Assembly (NCBI GenBank): GCA_025200525.1
Contig: CM045768.1
Coordinates: 53,185,177 to 53,249,176 of the forward strand
Origin: Camellia lanceoleosa
Lineage: Eukaryota > Streptophyta > Magnoliopsida > Ericales > Theaceae
Direction: 5' to 3'
DNA: 64,000 nt
Both the position numbers and the translations under genes were made by a program. Numbering within the stretch: the first letter of the stretch is position 1; the number at the start of each line of letters is the position of its first letter. Under the pieces are notes generated by a model. The model was not told the DNA's origin, made no database searches, and was given only the letters and a program-made list of their open reading frames with translations. Below, piece by piece: positions 58,910 through 64,000 of this stretch.

Positions 58910-59035
58910 TATAGGGACTGGGCTCGGGCCTGGGCCAAGAGTCTCGAGCTGGGCTCAAGCCTAAGCCTAATTGAGTCGGGCCCACTCCAGGCCGCGAATG
59001 GATTTCAAACTGTCCACAGACTACAGGCCATTTTT
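58910..59035. other. GC-rich island, duplicate of 43085-43205
   Basis: ctgggctcgggcctgggcc and similar motifs. Non-coding on both strands. Confidence 0.5.
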
Positions 59036-60198
59036 GTACTCTTAAACAGCTCTCTCTACTAAATAACAACCAATCTCTTAGAAACTTTTTTATTTATGTA
59101 TTTTGTATTAAAAATTTAAAAGCTCATAACTTGTATTAATAGGGATTGGATAACAACGGACTTCTAGTCTAGTGATAATCATTTGTCTCTCATATACGGG
59201 AGATTAAGAGTTTGACTTGATAGGAGTCAGGTGATAGTGAAAATACTTTTGCAATTTATATTCGTACAACTTATTATCTATTATAACAGTCACTTATTAT
59301 CATCACTATCATATCTAGAGTCCAGATTACACAAGAAAGAGTACAATAAAATGTCTCTCCATGGTGGAGGAACGAAGGGAAAATTATTTGATAGTTGTAG
59401 AGTATCGTTTCATACAATTTATATTAAGACACTAGTTCTATTGTCCCCTTAAAAAGAAGACACAAAAGTGATACATCCCACTAATTAAGTCAATAAAATT
59501 TAATAAATTGGAACACTACTTATATTTGCTCTTAAAGCATTATATAATTTTTCAAAACAAACACGTTATGGTGACAAAAGGCCTTGGTGGGAAAAAATTA
59601 TTCCTAATCCTAAAAATACAAAATGGGCAACAAAAAATGTTAAATAGTAAGCTAAGATCTATTCTGAATAAGTACTTCTCAATAATTAAATTTTAATCTC
59701 AGTATTTCATTACATTTTTTCGTAAATCATTCTTTGTTCCTTTGTACTTTCCTAACATTGTTGAAAATAGTGTCATGTGTCCTTGTTTCAAGTCAATTAC
59801 AAAGTAACACACCTCCTAAATAACTTTGAGATTGCAATTGATTCAAAAGGCCAACTAGCGAAATGGAACTGAAACATGAGTCAAGAATACAACAGAAGAA
59901 AATACGAAAACTCCTACTTTGATTTGAACATCTGATATCAAACAGGACAAAAAGCTACTACCTTGGGAGAAATTTACATGCAAGAAGTAGTAGAAGTACT
60001 TGATCATAAAAAAAAACAGTAGTAGAAGTACAACAGTAAGTGATAGTGTGTAGCAACACAGCTTCATCAAAACAACAGGGTCCTTAAATAGGTAACAAAT
60101 CTTTACTCTGCAAGACCATTTCATATGTCTAGATGATTATGTTGCTTCAAAACCCATGAAGTGTCTTCAGCAAGAATGCTTATACCACTGCAGATGAT

Positions 60199-60315
60199 CT
60201 GAAAACAAGAAACACGCAATTTCAGCTCCTTTTTAAAATCGATTGTTAGAACTACATTAACTAACAACAAGGATCAAACTTATGGGACACCAGAGAAATG
60301 TTTGGTACATGCAGA

Positions 60316-60365
<50 letters not shown>

Positions 60366-60505
60366 CATCATATATAGAATTAGAAACAGATATAGATTTC
60401 CATTAAAATACATACCTACGTGCATATAAATATATGTACATGTGTGTGGCTTTCAGTTTGTGCGTCTATGAGAAAGAAGTAAATGAAAGTTGAAGAAAGC
60501 AGTAC
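60199..60505 (-). other. 3'UTR intron of GRAS gene 3
   Basis: Donor CAAAG|GTACTG and acceptor TTTCTTGTTTTCAG|ATCAT on the minus strand. The junction is 55 nt after the stop codon. The intron holds a long (CT)n run (60318-60360). Confidence 0.72.
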
Positions 60506-60560
60506 CTTTGCCTGTGTTCTCGAACATCTTTGCCAGCAACGTTGGGAAGAAAGCATTAGT

Positions 60561-62846
60561 CTATGCAGGAACCCAAGAGGAGCTAGCACAGAAAATCTTA
60601 CCCCTCCATCCCTGCAGCATCCATTGACCATCTTCATCGATCACGAAATCTTTGTGGTACCCTGCCTTCTTCACCTTACCCCTGAATTTGTTTACCGTCT
60701 CCTGCTCCAATGGGAGCATCTTGAAACCAGCCCTCATGATGCGAGCCTGCCACTGCTTGTATGTCTCGGGCCTCTCCACCCTTTCTGCACCCTCGCAAGC
60801 AATTATATTCATAACTTCACGCCCAAAGAACTCTCTCTCTAAGTTCACCCTCTCCTGACCTTCACGGGGCATAGTAATGTCAAATATATCAAACATTGAA
60901 GAGTAGTAGAAGAGTGCCTCACGAAACCGAGTTACAAAGAAGGGGGCATTGTAGGATCCGTTAACTATTGAATGGGTGAAAATGTCCGGATTCATCTTCC
61001 TAATCAACTTCAGAACAGCATCCCTTGGACTATCCACATCAACTGTCTCATCAGGTAGGTTTGAAAACCGGAAGAAACTGTTCACAGCAAGCACCTCATC
61101 ACTCTGTATATTCAGGTCCTCAATTTTGATAGTTTCCCATTTCTGTGCTATGGCATGGTATTGAAATCGAACATTAAAGCGTTCACAATACTTTGCCAAG
61201 CGACGCCCTGTCTCCTCAACCAATTCTGCAGGTCGGAAACCAGATCGCGGAAGGTCTATCCCAGTAATTCGAAGTTCCGGGGCACCACCAGGTAGGGTTG
61301 AGAGAAATTGGATTAGGATGGGCCACTGGAAACCATATAGGATACCAAAATCAATAATATGAAGCTTTGCTTTGGTTGATTTCATAGCTAAATCCAAAAT
61401 CATTTTGTTTGCGAAGAATATTGTCATCTGCTTGAATGGGCAAGCTGAAACATAAAGCTGGTAAGCTTTCAACTTATCAGCAGCTGTAACCCTCTTGGAA
61501 GCTAGGGCTGAATAAATCTGGCTTCCAGTGCCTGCCAAGCGTGCCTCAAGAGCATTGGCAAAGATATAGGCTACCCTCTGAGACCCATTACCGAAAGGAG
61601 AAGCGTGCTGCCTAATCTGCTTAAGTTGTTCCTTGGCAGTCCTGTGATCATCGGTAGCAACAGATTGTGCGCAATTAATCAAGAGAGTCCTCAAATCCAC
61701 CACTTCATTTTTCTCACCCTGTTTCCGAGTGCGAGTCTTTGCGCTACTAGATCCATGTGGTTGTCCGTTCGGATGGGAGGTCTTGGTTTCTTCAGTCTGC
61801 TCCTCGTCATCACCATTACAACATTCAATCTTGCTTCTCATTTCAGTACATAGCAAAACCTTGTCAAACAATGCAGACAGCTCGGCCTCCTCCACAGACT
61901 CCACGTAAACTGCCGACTGCTTGCTACTCCTCTCCTCTTCTAAATCACTATCCCCCCGGTGATGATTCTTCCTACCCCTCGAGCCATTCGGCGAACTTTC
62001 CCTCCCCTCCTCCACCTTGACTACAACTTCTGAAGCCCTTTGCTCTGATTCTGGAGGCAATGCATCCAAATCAATAACCAATGGATTGTTTTTAGGAAGG
62101 AACTTCTTAGCTTCCTCCATCCCTCTATTGAACTGCAAAATGGACTCGCTATTGCTAAATATGTTTGAAACCAGATGGCTACTCATAGAAGGGTCTATTA
62201 GACCATTAGAATCGTCACTGAAACTATTTGTAGAGTCAAATGACAACTGCGAAGTGGGTTTCAAAGTCGTCTCAAAAGGGTATCCGAAAGTATGACTTTG
62301 AACAGATAGTTTTTGCTCTCCCGGATCAACAATGCATTGAGAATCAATGGAATTGCTACCGCTAATATTGCTGGTAGTACTTTGCTCACTGGAACTACCA
62401 AATAAAAAATCAGGGCTTTCGATATTTGGATGATTGAAGTAAAGAGGGGGTGGTTTATTGGGGGAGGCAGAGCCAAGAACATCATATAATGATTTCTCAG
62501 TTTCTTGTAGGGCCAAAGGATCATCGAACATACTGGGTTTCTGCTCCATGTTCTCCTCCATGAGTATGGAGTTTATGTAGTTAAGAAGATTATTGGAGTA
62601 ATCACTATCATCTGGAGAGTCCACTTCTGAACTTGTACTCGATATCGGTGCAACGAAACCGGGGTTGGGAGAATCAGGGGGAAGGAAAGAAAGGCCAATG
62701 GAATTGAGATCTACAAGGTCATCTTTAAATTGGAACATGTTGGAGAGATTTTCAGATTGATCAAAAGTGGGAAACATAGAATCATCATTGAATTTGAAAC
62801 CTTGGGTAGGATCGGAGAATTCAGTGAAACTTGGATCCATGACCAT
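60561..62846 (-). CDS. GRAS transcription factor, SCL14/SCL33-like (gene 3 of array)
   Basis: A 761-residue LISCL-type GRAS protein with the same layout as its neighbours: acidic N terminus with the LISCL signature, basic KTRTRKQGEK at about 370-379, then a complete GRAS domain with LHIIDF (VHIID motif), NAPFFVTRFREALFYYSS (PFYRE) and a SAW end reading SSSWVPA. In the middle of the GRAS domain it differs from genes 1 and 2 (ACPFKQMTIFFANKM instead of AAPFKMISTFFSNKM, and FRFSNLPDETV instead of FRFRILPDETV). From knowledge of SCL14-type proteins the gene 3 version looks nearer the family consensus. Both ends match gene 2. Met3 is again the better start by context. It looks functional. Confidence 0.96.
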   Translation of the reverse strand: MVMDPSFTEFSDPTQGFKFNDDSMFPTFDQSENLSNMFQFKDDLVDLNSIGLSFLPPDSPNPGFVAPISSTSSEVDSPDDSDYSNNLLNYINSILMEENMEQKPSMFDDPLALQETEKSLYDVLGSASPNKPPPLYFNHPNIESPDFLFGSSSEQSTTSNISGSNSIDSQCIVDPGEQKLSVQSHTFGYPFETTLKPTSQLSFDSTNSFSDDSNGLIDPSMSSHLVSNIFSNSESILQFNRGMEEAKKFLPKNNPLVIDLDALPPESEQRASEVVVKVEEGRESSPNGSRGRKNHHRGDSDLEEERSSKQSAVYVESVEEAELSALFDKVLLCTEMRSKIECCNGDDEEQTEETKTSHPNGQPHGSSSAKTRTRKQGEKNEVVDLRTLLINCAQSVATDDHRTAKEQLKQIRQHASPFGNGSQRVAYIFANALEARLAGTGSQIYSALASKRVTAADKLKAYQLYVSACPFKQMTIFFANKMILDLAMKSTKAKLHIIDFGILYGFQWPILIQFLSTLPGGAPELRITGIDLPRSGFRPAELVEETGRRLAKYCERFNVRFQYHAIAQKWETIKIEDLNIQSDEVLAVNSFFRFSNLPDETVDVDSPRDAVLKLIRKMNPDIFTHSIVNGSYNAPFFVTRFREALFYYSSMFDIFDITMPREGQERVNLEREFFGREVMNIIACEGAERVERPETYKQWQARIMRAGFKMLPLEQETVNKFRGKVKKAGYHKDFVIDEDGQWMLQGWRGKIFCASSSWVPA

Positions 62847-62910
62847 TCACAACTCAAAAACCCTAGATGACAAAAAAGAAAAAGAAAAAAGAAAGGTGCC
62901 CTTAAGAACC

Positions 62911-63255
62911 CTAAAACCCAAATCAACTAATTTTCAGAAATCAACGAAGTTTCTACATCTAATTCTAGACTTGAAATCTAGACCACCATGACACCATAAT
63001 GAAATAGCTTAAAACGAACTACAATGGATAGAGTCTAAAACAATCGATTCATGGTAAGATCAAAGATGTGTCCTTGAAAAATAAGAGAAATTCTAGATCA
63101 AAAAACAAAGAAAAAGCAGCTAAAAAAGTTCATACAAGTTTGCAAGTAATTCATTGAAAAAACGTATGAGTTGAAAGTAGAAGACGTAAACGGATCAAAG
63201 GCAGAGAAGCAACATATGACAAAGATGATGAGAAACTAGTGTGACATTTGCGTAC
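62911..63255 (-). other. Probable 5'UTR intron of GRAS gene 3
   Basis: Donor CGGAG|GTACGC and acceptor GGGTTTTAG|GGTTC on the minus strand, 345 bp, as in gene 2. Confidence 0.6.
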
Positions 63256-63510
63256 CTCCGAGGAATAGAAAAAAGAGACAGCAGTATAGTGAGTAAGAGA
63301 GAAAGCAATGATTCACTGAACCTTGTACGAGGAACTAAAAAGGAGGGTTGTAAGAAGGGATTGAATGAATAAGAGAGTAATGATTCTACATATATAGAAA
63401 TCTATTTTCTTTACGTTTCTTGCAGCAGAGGTCATGAATTTTCCAGGAAACAGAGCACTGGAAAGTGGAAGGTAGACGAGGTCAGCTCGACCGGTAATAG
63501 CCGGTCAATC
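63256..63510 (-). promoter_or_regulatory. Promoter and 5'UTR of GRAS gene 3
   Basis: TATA-like ctatatatgt on the minus strand (63388-63399), the conserved ttccaggaaacagagcactg block and the palindrome GACCGG-TAATAG-CCGGTC (63489-63506). Confidence 0.72.
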
Positions 63511-63530
63511 CCGTCTCTCAACGAAGATTA

Positions 63531-64000
63531 AAGATTGTTTTAAGGATGACGTATAAATTAATTTTTTATTTATTATAAAAATATATATTTTTTAAGGGGG
63601 CGTTTAGTATGTGTCAAAACAATAATCTTATTTGGTCATAATTATTTTATTTAGATTATATCATTTTTTTATTATATTACATTAAATTCAATTTATATTT
63701 CACATTTTTTTTTATAAAAAATTAAAAAACTACATTTGTTTTAATCATTTCAAATACTCCTTAAACATTGTCCGTTTGTCGTTTGCCAATTGACTTTTTT
63801 TGTTGGCTGTACCTTGCCATTAAAAATTTGTTTAATTTGAATTTTTTAACTTTTTTTATTTTTATGAAAAAAAAAATTATAATTTAAATATGATATTTTG
63901 TCTTATTAATTTATTTACTCTATTTTTTCTTCAGCGTTTTTTTAGCCAAAAAAACTCTAGTCAAAATATTTATAAAGTAGTGAAAAAAATTATTTGTTTA
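63531..64000. other. AT-rich spacer with MITE fragments
   Basis: Members of the small 'ttgactttttagcc / aaatatgatattttgt' MITE family lie at about 63595-63760 and 63770-64000. No gene. Confidence 0.5.

Larger units (their letters stand above)
54030..63530. repeat. Tandem segmental duplication, copy B (spacer plus GRAS gene 3)
   Basis: Direct-order homologue of 39535-49740. Landmarks include the 'ctccagtcctcca' hairpin near 54197 (39690 in copy A), the foldback element, the GC-rich island and the whole GRAS gene. Homology fades just upstream of the promoter palindrome. Confidence 0.88.

Overview
This is a nuclear plant-type window: AT-rich, with long intergenic spacers, many MITEs, nested LTR retrotransposons with 2.5-4.2 kb LTRs, and a tandem array of GRAS transcription factor genes. 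The GRAS subfamily (SCL14/SCL33-like) and the transposon types point to a flowering plant, probably a eudicot. The species cannot be told from the sequence. Only three genes look intact. All three lie on the minus strand, at 34526-36814, 46751-49036 and 60561-62846.

Layout. 1-7438 holds a decayed FAR1-related (FRS) pseudogene, an approximately 50-bp tandem array, a hairpin and small MITEs. 7439-26204 is a three-level transposon nest. The outermost layer is a minus-strand solo LTR (7439-9708 plus 25842-26204). It was split by a plus-strand Ty3/gypsy element (9709-25841) with a perfect 5-bp target duplication. That element was in turn broken by a Tat/Ogre-like element (14832 to about 21175), followed by a large internal deletion. 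26205-31708 is gene-poor, with several tandem repeats of different period (140, ~104 and ~22 bp) and a G26 run. 31715-31990 is an orphan copy of the GRAS promoter and first exon with no coding region behind it. 32000-33760 has no gene apart from a SINE-like relic.

The GRAS array (33.7-63.6 kb). The three proteins (762, 761 and 761 aa) share one gene structure: a single coding exon, a probable 5'UTR intron, and a conserved 3'UTR intron beginning 51-94 nt after the stop codon. Genes 2 and 3 come from a tandem duplication of about 10 kb (39535-49740 and 54030-63530). Because both copies of the spacer survive, each later transposon insertion can be read against its empty site: a MULE-like element, a Harbinger-type MITE, a hAT-type MITE and a small TAA-flanked element. 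The duplicated genes are mosaics: the centre of the GRAS domain is shared by genes 1 and 2, while both ends are shared by genes 2 and 3, which indicates gene conversion. A palindrome GACCGG-N6-CCGGTC about 100-130 bp upstream of the TATA box is kept in all four promoters, including the orphan.

The three GRAS proteins are presumably partly redundant nuclear transcription co-regulators. Nothing else in the window is a convincing functional gene.
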